Source: Usnea hakonensis | Taxonomy: Eukaryota; Ascomycota; Lecanoromycetes; Lecanorales; Parmeliaceae | Direction of reading: 5' to 3' | NCBI GenBank assembly: GCA_013423325.1 | Contig: BLJB01000204.1 | Location: forward strand, 25,836 to 89,835 | Length of the DNA: 64,000 bases | Shown: one piece after another, positions 1 through 12,700 of the stretch | Position numbering within the stretch: position 1 is the stretch's first letter | Layout of the letters: the number at the start of each line of letters is the position of its first letter | Notes under the pieces: model-generated | Told to the model about the DNA's origin: nothing | Database searches by the model: none | The model's input: only the letters and a program-made list of their open reading frames with translations | Translations under genes and position numbers: made by a program

Positions 1-1738
1 AGATGATGGGAAATATGAAAGGCCAATTTGAATAAGAAACTACACGATTCTTCACCTTTCCAGCTTGGGACTCAAGTTGCATGAGCACATACTAGTGAAA
101 GAGCTGAGCTACTAGTGTTGGTTATTATGACGAGATTTTGGTGGAAACAATTGCTTTCACTATTTGGTAGCTTAGGGCTAGGGCTACTCCTCAGCGCTAG
201 TCCTATTTAGGAAGGATAAGGCTCAAATAATAATTATAGAAAGATATAAAGAAAAATCTATATAGGTAGATATAGGCTAGTTATATAGACCTCTATAGAA
301 GGCTACCCCTTTTATAACTACTAATTATAGGCTAGCGTATATATTCTATAGTCAGACCCCTGGACCTTTCCCTAGTGGCCATAGCTCCATTTTGACTGCA
401 AGCTAATTACCGAATTGCAGGCCCATTCCAACAACTAGGCCCGGAGCTATTCCGAGAACCCCCGACCTCAAGGGTGTCTCATCAGCATCAAAGAAGACCA
501 GTGTGTTATCCAGCAGGTTCGTTCCCACGCCGCCAGGCGCATCTGGCTCGCTTCCCGGACAATGCCAAATCCAGTCACCAACAACAATATATCGCTTTAC
601 GTCTTAGCTCATGGGACGAACAGTCGCTAAGCCTATAGTACATCTTCGCTCGCTCCTCCTGGACATCTTTACATGTGCCCATCGGCCCAACGCGAGATTT
701 CCGAGGATTTATCCTGCTAGCGCCTGCGTACGTAGTACATACTGTACAAGGCGGAAATCGTCTGAGGAAGTGGCTTCTCACCGAACCTAAATGGGCTAGC
801 TGATTGCCTTCAAATAGCTTTTCTTTCAGGGCCAGAAATCCATCCATCTTCCATACCATTGAGTTTGATTACCACAGTACCTTCGGAGACTGTGTCAGGT
901 TGCGAGTCAAATATCAGACACTCTTTTCCTTCTTCTGCGAAGCACAAATATGGGCTAGGTTAGCCTGCTGTTCGCACAATTGGCAGGGACATAAGCTTCG
1001 AAGCACTTCTTGTACCTCACATTTCGGTTTATATCGTTCATGATACTTTTTTGTCTCTGTTGAAGAGGTAGTGAAAGTACTTCTCTTCCGAAATGCCTTT
1101 CGCGGAATCTGCCTGTGTCGATGCTCAAAATTCAAGATTGGGATCGTGAACCGACAGGTTGGATAATGGCGGTTTTGTATAGATTTCGCTTGTTCGTCAT
1201 GCGGAAAATGGTCGGAATTGCTCGCACCTGGATAGGGTCAAAAGGTTCATGTTCGAAATCAAACATTCAAGCAACAAGCCTTGTGCGCTGTGACGGATCT
1301 TTGCATCTTCGAACGTCACGATTAAAAGCAGCTAGCTTCTAAGAGAAATATTGCTGTGACGTATTATCTAGAGCGCGAACATGGCACAAAGGTAAATTGT
1401 TTGCTTAAAAAGGTCGCCTTGTTATTGGAAACAACGCTGTCCTACCATCTTTGGTTACCTGAGCTACACGCCGACAATCATGTTTGCTTCTCATTCCGGC
1501 TTCGTACGTCTTTATCGTTAATGCGCGGTCTTTTGTCAAGCCTTCCGATGTAGCAAACATGGCTGTGGATTGAAAAGACTAACTATGCGCACTTCATGTT
1601 GCATAATATTCTGCCTCACAGAATTTCGCTGTACTACTGCTTTGCTAGAAGACATTTGGGCTTCACTTTTGATCTAAGTACCTGCGTGTTTGGCTTAGCG
1701 ATCATTTTTCGCAGAGAGGTGTTGGGTCCAGAGCTACA
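1..1738. other. gene-free left flank with a RIP-like AT tract
   Basis: I see no convincing gene here; the reading frames are short and unlike known proteins. Positions of about 215-350 are AT-rich and dominated by TA dinucleotides (repeated tata, tagg and ctat words), which is how RIP-mutated repeat DNA looks in ascomycetes. A short telomere-like run (two TAGGGC-type units) lies at about 171-188. The last few hundred bases are presumably the promoter of the Argonaute gene. Confidence 0.6.
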
Positions 1739-4700
1739 ATGTCGAAGCGACCTGATAAGCAAGCTCCGTCTGGCAGCAATCGAAAGAATGCACCTCCGAC
1801 AAATCCTACCCACGACCGCGATACTGGAGGCAGAGGTGGTGGTGGAAGCCGGGGGAATCCACAGCCTTGCGAAAAAGTAAGAACCTTCACTTTGATCTTA
1901 TCCATGCCCTCATTGATATCTATAGTGTGGCAAGTTCGGTCATATGAAGCACAACTGCACTGAGAGGGGTGGCGGTGGGGATAGAAATCATGGCTCTACT
2001 GCGGCCTCGAGGTGAGCACTTCCACTCTCCGCTTGAAGATAGGGGTCCTCTGATAGGGTTACCTTTACGAACAGTACCATCTCCGTGGACTCAAAATCTG
2101 TGGAAGACAAGGAGAATCTACTTGTCTCTGTTGCCCTGGAACGCACAGCTACTAAGTATCCATGTCGACCATCTTATGGAACCAAAGGCGAATCGGTCGA
2201 GCTTCAGGCCAACTACTTTCGATTACAACTCCCTGATGACCTAAATCTATATCGATACAATCTTGAGATTAAACGTCGGGATGAGCCGGAAAAGAAGCCT
2301 CCCTCTGATCCCAAAGGAAAGAAGAAACTCTCTGAAGCCAAAGAAAAGAAGGTCTCGGAACCCAAGGGTAAGAAGCTGAAACAAATCATCAGCCTCCGCT
2401 TGAAAAATCTGAAGGAGGAGATGGCATCTCGGGGATCGACGTGTTACGTTGCCACAGACTACAAGTCAAACCTCGTCTGTACGACAAAGATCCCACAAGA
2501 TTTCTGGAATGCAGAGGTCACCTATTTTCACGAAAATGATCGTGCGACAGGGGATAGTAATTCACCAAAGTATCTAGTACAAATCAAGGAGATCCCTCCA
2601 CATCTCACGATATCACAGCTCAACGGTTTCTTAAACTCCACAGAATCTGGTGCGCAGTACGATCTCAAAGAACCAATGTTGCAAGCGCTCAACATTCTTT
2701 TCGGCCATCCCGCCAAATCTACCCCCACGACTACTATGGTCGGAGGTAAAAGAGCTTTCACAACAAGTCCTTCAAACACCGAGGTTCATTTTCTGAGTCC
2801 AATTATTCAAGCGGTCAGAGGATATTTCTTGAGCGTGCGACTGTGCAGCTCAAGTAGCATGGTGAATGTCAATGTCAGTCACAGTGCTTTCTACAAGGGG
2901 ATGCCTCTGATTGAGTTTATGGAAAACTCGCCGGCAAAGTATGGAAGAAATCTTGATTACGGTAGACTCGAGACTTTCCTCAAAGGTATTCTCGTCCAAA
3001 CCACGTATTTGAAGGATCCCAGCAGAAACCGAGTCACCAAGGTCTTTCCAATTAAAGCGTTCGCAACAACAGAAGATGGCCGACAGCAAAGTTATCCTCC
3101 GACTGTCGAATTTTTTGCCGCGCAACCGTCAAAAGTGTGGTTTCATCTTGATGACGCGAGCAAATTCGAGAAGCAAATGCAACCGTTGAAAAAGAAAGGT
3201 GTCCGGATGAAAAACTACATTAACGTCCGTGACTATTTCAAGATAAGCACGTCTATCTTTAGCCCCAGACAGCATTCTTGACTAATTTTGTAGAGTATGG
3301 AATACCTTCAGATCCGGGTGAGCGATTCCCAGTGATCAATTATGGATCGCCGAAAGACCCTAAATATGTACTTGCTGAGGCATGCACTGTGGTGCCTGGG
3401 TATGCCTCCCTCGTAAATCTGCAGGCCATCATCGAGGCTGCTTCAAAGTGGACACGCTAACACATGGACTCGCAACAGTCAGCTCGCTAAGCTCACACCC
3501 GAGCAGATGGAGAAGATGATTAAGTTTGCTGCTCGCAGGCCTTCAGAAAATCAAAAGTCCATTACGAACAGTGGCCTTCCTACTTTAGGGCTGAATCCAC
3601 TTGCAACGGGCATGGTAAGAGCTGTCGTTGAAAACACAGGAGTTTGACGCTGAATTCTCTAGACCGACCTTGGAATTAGGATAAACAGCAGGATGTTCCA
3701 AGCCTCGGGGCGAATGTTGGAAGCACCCAAAGTTCTGTACAGGGATAATAACGCTGCAAGCATCGTAGATGGGGGGTGGAATCTGAAGCAAAATCCTAAG
3801 TTTACAATTGCAATGCCGAAGGTTGTGGGTGAAGGTTTGAATTGGGGGTTCTTGCGACTCCGTAGGTTTCCAAACCAAGGTGACCCTGACCTGAAATCGG
3901 CAATATCGCAATTCCGAAAAAATCTTTCAAATTATGGCATGAAACTTGATCACCCGGTTTCGGAGACGCTTGACCAGAGGAAAAAGGACTTTTTCGATCC
4001 TCAGGGCAACAATTTGGAAAAGACGATTGCCGCCCTTCGGGATCGAAAGATCGCAATCCTTCTAGTTGTTTTACCAGCCAAGGACACTGCACTATACAAC
4101 TGGATTAAACGGCTCAGTGACCAGAGTGGGGGCATTCATACAGTGTGCGTCATCGAAGACAGGTTCCTGAAACGCCAGGGGTCTTACTTTGGCAACTTGG
4201 CCTTGAAATTCAATCTGAAGCTTGGAGGTATCAATCACACCCTCAGCAAAATTGACATGGGCATCGTGTCTCAAGGCAAGACCATGGTCGTAGGAATAGA
4301 CGTGGTGCATGCATCACCCGGATCCGGAAGGGCAAGTATTGCATCCATGGTTGCCAGTATTGACAAGAACCTTGCGCAATGGCCGGTCGACCTCCGAGTT
4401 CAGATTCGTGAAGGACAAGAAATGCTAGACAAGATTGGCGATATGATCAAATCGCGTCTGACGATGTGGATGAAACACAATAAGACATACCCAGAAAACA
4501 TCCTAGTCTACCGAGACGGTGTCTCCGAGGGCCAGTACGAGCAAGTACTTGACGAAGAATTGGTCAAGATGCAAAAAGAAAGCCAAACGTTATACAATAA
4601 AGCTGGCCAAACTCTGCCGAGGTTCACTCTCATTATCGTCGCTAAACGTCATCATACGCGCTTTTTCCCAATTGGCCAAAATGCCCCTTTCACCGACAAA

Positions 4701-5174
4701 GACAATTTCGTAGGAGGCCTCGTTGTGGAACGCGGCATCACCGAACCACGCTCTTGGGATTTCTTCCTCCAGTCGCACAACGCTATCCAAGGCACCGCTC
4801 GCCCGGCCCACTACGTGGTTCTCTGGGACGAAATCTTCACCAACGAAAAGCTCCAAAAGGTCCATCAAGACATCGAACCTGGCCTGAGCGAGGTAGATCG
4901 ACTGCAGAAACTCACAAATAGCATGTGCTACCTTTTCGGCCGAGCTACCAGAGCTGTCAAGATCCCGGCGCCCGTGTATTTTGCGGATATTGCGTGCGAT
5001 AGGGCGAGTCGCTATCTCGCTGCTGGCGACGCTACTGATGGCCAGTCTGTAATGTCGGATCGGACGGATGTGACGGAAGCGCAGAAGCAGGCGGAGAGAG
5101 TGGCGAGTTGTAGGACGTATCAGGGCTTGATTGAGGTGCATGATGATTTGAGGGATTCGATGTTCTATGTCTAG
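1739..5174 (+). CDS. Argonaute (QDE-2-like) small-RNA-guided slicer
   Basis: Six exons: 1739-1876, 1965-2011, 2075-3246, 3294-3399, 3479-3614, 3663-5174, giving 1036 residues. It is predicted to bind small RNAs and cleave complementary transcripts in the cytoplasm (quelling/RNAi). Domains in order: Gly/Arg-rich leader (1-60), N domain beginning near CRPSYGTKGESVEL, a Lys-rich insert with SEPKGKK-like repeats, ArgoL1, PAZ, MID ending in LKLGGINH, and PIWI. The PIWI tetrad is complete as DEDD: D746 (GIDVVHAS), E786, D818 (YRDGVSEGQ) and D975 (YFADIAC). The spacings of 40 and 32 residues match human Ago2. The fourth residue is Asp, as in budding-yeast Argonaute. Intron 3247-3293 starts with GC rather than GT; this junction restores DYFKIKYGI in frame. 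In MID the usual TQC reads TVC. The start sits in aca-ATG-tcg context. Confidence 0.93.
3247..3293 (+). other. GC-AG intron in the Argonaute gene
   Basis: This 47-base intron begins GCACGT, contains a good CTAAT branch site and ends TTTTGTAG. Using GC as donor joins codon AAG and yields the conserved YFKIKYGI segment. The only nearby GT donor (3251) gives the wrong phase. GC-AG introns are a known minor class; the assignment is inferred from frame and family conservation. Confidence 0.75.
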
Positions 5175-5627
5175 GTGCTGTGGTTGTTGGATTTAGGTCT
5201 GGATGAGGGAGGGAAGGTGGGGAGCTGGGCTGCTGATGCGTAGGTTGAGGGGGGTTGTCTTAGGTAGGTAACAGATAGATGTCGATGAGGTTGCTGGCGA
5301 GCCTTGTTTTACAGTGGCCATTCATGAAATAATTCTCCTCGGGATAGTGCACTAGAAAACCTCCATCGTCTGCGTCTTGCAGCCAATCAATACTGTTGGA
5401 CAATGATGCACCCCCTTCCCCCCACCCGTCCCTCTTTCTCTTTCTCTCTACACTCAAAGACCCCTCGTTATTGCACCATTCATTCCCCCCATTTCCCCCA
5501 TTTAACCCTCGCAATCCTCACGAAACCCTCTACATAAATAAAACCTATCTCTATCTCATCTCATCTCACTACTATAGCTAGCCCGACCGCACAGTAATCC
5601 CTCTCCCTTCCCTAGAGGTATTTTCAG

Positions 5628-5690
5628 TCCCGCTTCCCTTCCCTTCCCTTCCCTTACCATCCATTCCCTTCCCTTACTATACCACAGCGC
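5628..5690. repeat. CCCTT microsatellite
   Basis: Imperfect tandem CCCTT units, densest at 5634-5655 and continuing with CCATTCCCTT variants. The complementary strand carries regularly spaced GGG runs. Confidence 0.8.
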
Positions 5691-5814
5691 TATCAAACCT
5701 CCTCTCTTATCCTATCCTATACAATATACTTATACCAGTATCGAAGAGATGTTGACCTGGAGGGGGAGGGATAGGTTGGGGATGGGATCTCCTGATTTAG
5801 TTTTTTGGTGCTAA

Positions 5815-6240
5815 GGGGGGGATGGGGGATGGGGATGGGGATGGTTGGGTGGCGGATTTGGGAGTGGGGGGAGGAATGATAACGAGAAATTTTTCAGACC
5901 CAGTGATACTATAGCGATTCTTTCACGATATTGATATATATCTTCTTGGGATGGCGGACTGGAAAGATGTTGATCCGAGGTGAGATGAGATGGTGTCTCT
6001 TTCCTCGCGGTATATCGTCCTCAGAGTGCTCTAAATTGAAGATATCTTGTTGGGCTTTAGGACTTCTGTAGAGCGCTTCGCACTTCATCGCGCTCTATAG
6101 ATGTTGATTTATAGATGGTGATTGAGGTTTGAGAGATAGTGTTAAATTAGGGGCGAGGGGGCGAGGGATGGAGATGGAGAATTGTAGGGGGGGGGGGTTG
6201 GGTGGGTAGGCTGGGTTGGGGTATGGGATGGTTGAGGGTG
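5815..6240 (+). repeat. G-run clusters with G-quadruplex pattern
   Basis: Two clusters (5815-5875 and 6187-6240) contain more than four closely spaced runs of three or more G on the plus strand, including GATGGGG repeats in the first and a run of more than eight G in the second. The pattern meets the usual G3+N1-7 quadruplex rule; folding in the cell is inference. Confidence 0.6.
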
Positions 6241-6953
6241 GTTGTGTTGTAAGTCCCGGAAATGCTGACAAAACATCTCGACGAACATGGAGAATAGACT
6301 TACCTTTGGCAATGGTGTTGGAATTTGATACAGAGTGTAGGATTTTTGTTATATCTGTGTTGAAAGAGCTACTGAAATACCTGGCTATTTATTAAGTATG
6401 TGTTATCTGTACGCTGAGAGGCGCTGCATCGTTTTACCAAAGGCTTGGGGTGGGGTGGGATGTGGCATGGTTTGGTGAAGGTTTTCGGTTTGGAGGATCT
6501 AGGGGATTTGATGGGGGTGGTTTGGTGCTGGATATCGAGGGGAATTGTGGTGGGAGTGAGGGTGGATTTTTTGGGGGTTGTGTAGAGGGGATGGGTTTCG
6601 CGGGCTATTTGAGTAGCTTGGTTTTTTTGATAGAGTTACGTTGGCAGGTTGGGTCCTGAGTATATCCTTCGATGACTGATCCAGTCAGTATTCTAGACTA
6701 TTTGCATTCAAGGATCCTAGCTCGGGGTTCGAGTTGCTCCGGCTACAACATATTCCGTCGAGTTTCTTCCTTTTCTTGTGTTGAGACCCGATTGGTGCCG
6801 ACCCGCCAAGCCCCTCAGGCCTTGGCATCCAACTGTGAAACCCAAGCTGAATTGTGACACCTCCTTCATTCAACATACTTTATTTGATCTTTCAGATCAT
6901 ACCACGGACATCATTACCATTATTCGAATCTTAGCTCAATCACTGACACCACC

Positions 6954-8327
6954 ATGCAGAACTACCACCTCTCGACATTGGAGCAGATCTCTCCCCAAGC
7001 CTATACGCGCTGCATTTTGTGCTTTCGACTCCAAAATGGTTTCCCCCAAGAGGATGTTACACGGCTGTTGCAGGAGAGCTTAACGACAACAGCAGCCAAG
7101 ATTCCGGTCTTGAACAGCATTGCCGTTACAGTGACCGACCCGAACGGGAGAGAGACGAAAGATATCCGCCAGGCAGAAGTCGACACGTTCACTGTCAATG
7201 ACCTAACACACACTTCGTTGGACTATGAGACGATTCGATCGCAGGGTTTCCCCAGCCAGGTGTTCGACGGCGAAACGCTCTGCCGGAGCGGCGTGTATGC
7301 AGTCCCTGGATCCCCTGTGCCGGTGTTTCTGGCGCAAGCCAATTTCATCACTGGAGGCTTGCTCCTCGGTCTGTCAATATGGCATGGAGCTCTGGATGGG
7401 ACGGCCATCACTGAAGTCTTGCGACAGTGGGCGCAGAGTTGCCGGACAATACAAGATCCAGAAGACAAAGCGCACGAGATCTCCACCCTTTCTGTCGCGG
7501 CTTTTGACAAGTCACGCTTGTCGAAAGTGTCGATCCATAGAAAAGTGAGCATAGAGGATCATCGTGAGTTCCTGCTTTTGCCAGAAGCACCTACTTCCCC
7601 ACCACCGGCTGCGACTCAGATGCTGAAGACCGAGATTTTTCACATCTCTTCTGCATCTGCACAAGACTTAAAGGACCTTGCATCTCCCCAAAATGCGTCA
7701 TCTCTGCAGACAGAGTACAGCTGGATCTCGACTCATACAGCCATCAGCGCTTTGATCTGGCAATCCGTCATGAATGCCACATACGCTCATGAGCACCCAA
7801 TCCCAGATTCAGTATCCATATTCGCCTCGGCGCTCCATGCACGCAATCGAATGGAGCCACCTCTGGCAGCGGATCTTTTCGCAAGTCCGTGGTGTTTTCA
7901 AGATTCGAGGCTCCCAATAAAAACATTGCTTGAGGCCAACCTGGCGGACATTGCACTTGTTGTACGCAAATCGACCGATAAAATCGACTCTAAGTATATC
8001 GAATCGCTGATTACCATGATCGATGGAATACAGAATCGGTCTCTGCTGATACCCTCAGTGTTCATGGACGTGCTCAAAACTTGCTCGATGTTGACTTCGT
8101 GGGCTAGGTTTCCCATTTATGAGTTTGACTGGGGGAATACGATGGGTGGAAAGTGCGAACGAGTGAGGACTGTGTCGAGTGGCATGTTTAATGGCATGCA
8201 TGTCATACTTCCTGCATTGCCGGCAGAGATGGGCGGAGGACTGGAGATTGTGGTTGGGTTGGAGGACGATGTTATGGAGAGGCTGAAAGAAGACCGGGTT
8301 TGGACAAGTTTTGCGAGGCTGTTGTGA
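6954..8327 (+). CDS. BAHD/trichothecene-3-O-acetyltransferase-like acyltransferase
   Basis: Single exon, 457 residues. The transferase family (PF02458) moves an acyl group from acyl-CoA to a hydroxyl or amine of a small molecule, usually in secondary metabolism or detoxification, in the cytosol. The catalytic HxxxD motif is present as H144-GAL-D148 in the context SIWHGALDGTAI. A DFGWG-like structural motif appears near residue 390 as EFDWG. Length is normal for the fungal TRI101-like branch. The start has a strong context (CACCACCATG). No other biosynthetic gene lies beside it, so the substrate cannot be inferred. Confidence 0.85.
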   Translation: MQNYHLSTLEQISPQAYTRCILCFRLQNGFPQEDVTRLLQESLTTTAAKIPVLNSIAVTVTDPNGRETKDIRQAEVDTFTVNDLTHTSLDYETIRSQGFPSQVFDGETLCRSGVYAVPGSPVPVFLAQANFITGGLLLGLSIWHGALDGTAITEVLRQWAQSCRTIQDPEDKAHEISTLSVAAFDKSRLSKVSIHRKVSIEDHREFLLLPEAPTSPPPAATQMLKTEIFHISSASAQDLKDLASPQNASSLQTEYSWISTHTAISALIWQSVMNATYAHEHPIPDSVSIFASALHARNRMEPPLAADLFASPWCFQDSRLPIKTLLEANLADIALVVRKSTDKIDSKYIESLITMIDGIQNRSLLIPSVFMDVLKTCSMLTSWARFPIYEFDWGNTMGGKCERVRTVSSGMFNGMHVILPALPAEMGGGLEIVVGLEDDVMERLKEDRVWTSFARLL

Positions 8328-9777
8328 GGGAAGTGGGGCAGACAGCGTTCAAGGCTGGGAATGAGCCTAGACAAAGGCTGGACCTTCAGTCTAGCTCATT
8401 TGCACTGTCGTGAGGGTCCAGGATGTCAGAGTGGCAAAATATTTGACAGAAAGAGGACATGTGAACGTTGAAACATCAGAGCATTGGCGGATACGTTCTT
8501 GGTGGATGACGATCACTAAGACTGGTGCTTTGATTATTCGAGCATGCTAGCAATATCAAGTGATGAATGTGGATCCTCCAAACGCTGCTTTGAACAGGCT
8601 TCTCTCATCCTCGAGGTATTCCGAGCATCTTTCTAAGGTGGAGACATGTAATTCAATTGGCGTTCTGTTTTTCGAGGTTGATTACCTTATTAGTCTAGCC
8701 CTAGCCCTAGCCTCGGAGCGGAAAAATATTGTTCCTTTCTCCCGCAACCACCTCTCCGCCTCAATAAGACATGCTTCTTGGAGTATTCGCATATAACATT
8801 CTTGAAGAAACAGACATCTTCCTTCTAGCTGTCTCCGACTCCTCCAAGTCATTCTTGACATGTCGTTGCCAAAGTAAAAAAGAAAAAGGAAAAAGCTTCC
8901 AATTACATCGCGATAGGTCATCTGAACTCTTTGATAATAGAATCCGAGCTTCAAACATGTCACATAAAAAGCATACACAAAGTAAACCCAAAATTCCCGC
9001 TCGGTTCCGCGGAAAATGTACTGCCGGCTCCAAATCTTGCCTTCGTTGCCGAAGATTGGGTATTTCGACATCGCCACAACAAGTGACCGTACCCTTCAGC
9101 TGCTTCCACTCGGCTCTTTCTGTGTGTCTGCTCATCTGCACATCATCCCAGATTGTTTCTTACAAGGACATTATCCCATTTCAACCCATTATATAAAACT
9201 AACCATGATGTTTCTGGCTCAGCATAAGCTCTCTACTAAATGTAGCGCCACCGGTTCTTCTCTACCTTTAACCAGTTCAGCCACCCGCTTTGCTCCAGCC
9301 AGGAATGTGATCATATCAACCTACGAAACCTTTCCTCATTAGTCCGTCGTGAAGAAGATTCCAGAGCTCAGAGGCTCAATTGCCAAGAGAGTCACTAGTG
9401 TGCTACCATGGGATACTACACGGGTCCGTAGACAAGCTGCAGTCATATACCTTTCGGGCCTGTCTGGACCAAGCCATAGCAAGACCCCAATCTCAGAGCG
9501 CTATTCCGGGTGTTGTGACGTCGAAACCCAAAGACTGTCCGGGCCGGCTAACCATGCGGCTCGATGGGTATAAGAATGGCGAGGCTCCCATCTTCTTCAG
9601 CTCCTCAAGTCGTCTTTCATTACGCACCTTGTACACTCTCTTTCACCTGCGTCTTTTCTGCTTTCATTCTCAAGGTATCTGATTCTGGTAATCAGAGCCT
9701 TTGGGCACTATCCTTAACCAAACCCTTAGCGAAACTATCTTTAACACCCTTTATATACTGGCACTCTTTTGACCAGG
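8328..9777. other. intergenic region with a telomere-like motif
   Basis: No supported gene. Several overlapping frames of 120-140 codons exist on both strands at 8680-9200, but none resembles a known family. A short CCCTAG array (about three units) lies at 8693-8713. The last 300 bases are likely the promoter and 5' leader of the Ser-rich wall protein. Confidence 0.5.
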
Positions 9778-12700
9778 ATGCACTCGAAGATCTTCATTTC
9801 TTCCCTGTTGGGACTCGCCAATGCAGTCCCCTTTGCACAGCCAGGTGCCGCAGATTGCAGCAATTGCCCAATTCAAACGGTTACGGTCACCGTGACTCCT
9901 TCCTCCTGCATGTCTACATCCAGTAGAGGCCCCACGGCGTCATCTTCCGCCACGAACCCATCCACTAGCCAACTTTCGTCGATTCATTCATCGAGTACTC
10001 ACATCAGCAGTTCGCAATCTTCCGTTCATTCAACATCACTAACAAGCAGCCAACACCCAACTACTTCGTCTGCTACTCCATCTAGTAGCCATTTCTCATC
10101 ATCGGTACAGTCGAGCTCCCAAACGAGTAAGATCTCTTCCAGCTCTGGGCACCAATCATCTTCAATTAGCTCTAGCTCCAGCAAGGCGTCGTCAAGCTCG
10201 GACATTCGGCCATCGACAACTAGCTCAGTGCATCCATCTTCCAGCAGTTCGATTAGCTCGTCTGCCAAGAGCTCCAGCATGTCGATGCACTCGTCTTCTT
10301 CAAGCAGCTCAGTGCATTCATCCTCTAGCAGCTCTACGCACCCAGCCTCAAGCAGCTCAATGCACTCCTCTGCTTCGTCAAGTAGCCTCACCTCGGCTCA
10401 CCCATCATCGTCCAGCTCCAGCTCAGTGAAGCCAAATTCATCCAGCAGCTCGATCAAGTCAACCGGCTCCAGCAGCTCCAGCTCTAGCTCAGCGCACCCA
10501 GCCTCAAGCAGCTCCATGCACTCCTCTTCTCCGTCAAGTAGCCTCACCTCGGCTCACCCATCATCATCCAGCTCCAGCTCAGTGAAGCCAACTTCATCCA
10601 GCAGCTCGATCAAGACATCTGGTTCCAGCAGCTCCAGCTCCAGTTCAGTACACCCAACCTCTTCCAGCAGCTCGATCAAGTCGACCGGCTCCAGCAGCTC
10701 CAGCTTCAGCTCATTGCACCCAACCACGTCCAGCAGCTCGATCAAGACATCTAGTTCCAGCAGCTCCAGCTCCAGCTCAGTACACCCAGCTTCATCGAGC
10801 AGCTCGATCAAGACATCTGGATCCACTATCTCCAGCTCGTCACACCCAGCTTCATCGAGCAACTCGATCAAATCGACCGGTTCCAGCAGCTCCAGCTCGG
10901 TACATCCGACCTCGTCTAGCAGCTCTACCTCGGCATACCATACCTCATCCAGTAGCTCGATCAAATCAGCTGGTTCCAGCAGCTCTGCTAAAACATCTGG
11001 GTCTAGCAGCATTAGCTCGGCACACCCAACCTCGTCCAGCAACTCGATCAAATCGACCACTCCCAGTGGCTCTAGCTCGGCACACCCAACCTCGTCCAGC
11101 AGCTCGGCCAAATCAACCACTCCCAGTGGCTCTAGCTCGGCACACCCAACCTCGTCCAGCAACTCGATCAAATCGACCGGTTCCAGCAGCTCTACCTCTG
11201 CATACCATACCTCATCCAGTAGCTCGATCAGATCAACTGTTTCCAGCAGCTCTGTCAAAACATCTGGGTCTAGGAGCGCTAGCTCGGCACATCCAACCTC
11301 ATCCAGTAGCTCCAGCTCAGTACACATGACTTCATCTTCTTCAAGCAAAGCTCCATCAACTAGCACGGTAAGTCTTTCTCAATGATATTGGCTATATTCA
11401 ACAGGGGTAATCACGTTTAAATTCTACGGTATTTGAAACATCACAGAAGAAGTGATGCTGACATCGATGTCACTTTAGGTTGCCTCCTCTAGTCACATCT
11501 CCTCGTCAAGTTCTGCCCAGCCGAGTTCATCTTCGTCCAGCAAAGTCTCTTCTTCGTCTTCTACTTCCAAGCTATCTTCCGCATCGAGTAAAGTCTCATC
11601 CTCAAGCTCAGCAACTAGCGTTTCCTCAAGTGCTCAATCAACTACCAGCTCGCATTTGAGCACCCCATCTTCAAGTGTACACTCGACTTTTTCGTCGACC
11701 AATAGCCACTCGACGATTGGGTCAAGCAGTCAATCTAGCAGTGCATCGAGCGTGAAGACGACAGTGTCGAGCACCAGCATCAGCAGCGGCCATTCTACTA
11801 CTGGTACTTCAAACAGCCCGTCAAGCAGTCCATCCAGCAGTCACGTTACAGTCTCGTCGAACAGCCCCAGTAGCAGCCACACTACGACCGTCTCTCCAAG
11901 CAGCTTATCAACTAGCCATGTGAGCACTTCGAGCAGCAAGCCGGCTTCATCCTCGAGCAGCAGTCACGCCACTAGCAAGCCGACTTCATCCTCGAGCAGC
12001 AGCCAGAGCACCTCATCGAGCAGCAAGCCTGCTTCATCCTCGGCCAGCAGCCAGAGCACCTTATCGAGCAGTAAGCCGGCTTCATCCTCGGCCACTAGCC
12101 AGAGTACCTCGAGCAGCAGCCAATCTTCAAGCCATGTGAGCACTTCAAGCAGCAAGCCTGCTTCGTCCTCGGCTAGTAGCCAGACCACCTCATCGAGCAG
12201 CAAGCCGGCTTCATCCTCGAGCAGCCAATCTTCAAGCCATATGAGCACCTCGAGCAGCAAGGTGACTTCATCCTCGAGCAGTAGCCAGGCCACTGGATCT
12301 TCAAGCAGTCTATCTTCAAGCCATGTGAGCACCTCGAGCAGCAAGCCGGCTTCATCCTCGGCCAGTAGCCAGAGCACCTCATCGAGCAGCAAGGCAACAA
12401 GCTCGGTCAGCAGCAGCAGCAGTCCCCCTGCCAGCGCATCTTCTAGTGGCACCTCCTCGTCCATCCCAACGACCTCAAGTAGCCACTCTAACATTGTGAC
12501 AAGCAGCTCAAGCAGCATCAAGTCGACTGCTACTCCCAGCAGCCACTCCACCGTGCTCTCAAGTAGCTCTTCAAGCAGCGTTGTATCAACTATCTCTAGC
12601 AGCCACAGCACGGGGCCCTCAAGCAGCATAAAGTCAACTGGTACTTCTAGCATCAGCACCAAGTCAAGTGGTGCCCCTAGCAGCAGTATCGTGTCAACGG

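Larger units (their letters stand above)
5175..6953. other. spacer rich in pyrimidine and guanine runs
   Basis: No gene is recognised in about 1.8 kb between the Argonaute and the acyltransferase. The stretch 5400-5700 is strongly C/T-biased on the plus strand. The stretches 5815-5875 and 6187-6240 are strongly G-biased. The end of the spacer should hold the acyltransferase promoter; the start codon context there is CACCACCATG. Confidence 0.6.

Noticed and set aside
3243..3295. AT-type (ATAAGC) or GT (3251) donor for the third Argonaute intron
   Set aside because: GT at 3251 gives the wrong phase. The AT donor would need an unusual acceptor. The GC donor at 3247 fits phase and family sequence.
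8682..9196. Overlapping frames of 126-141 codons on both strands
   Set aside because: Mutually overlapping, no ATG context, no domain, composition not protein-like.
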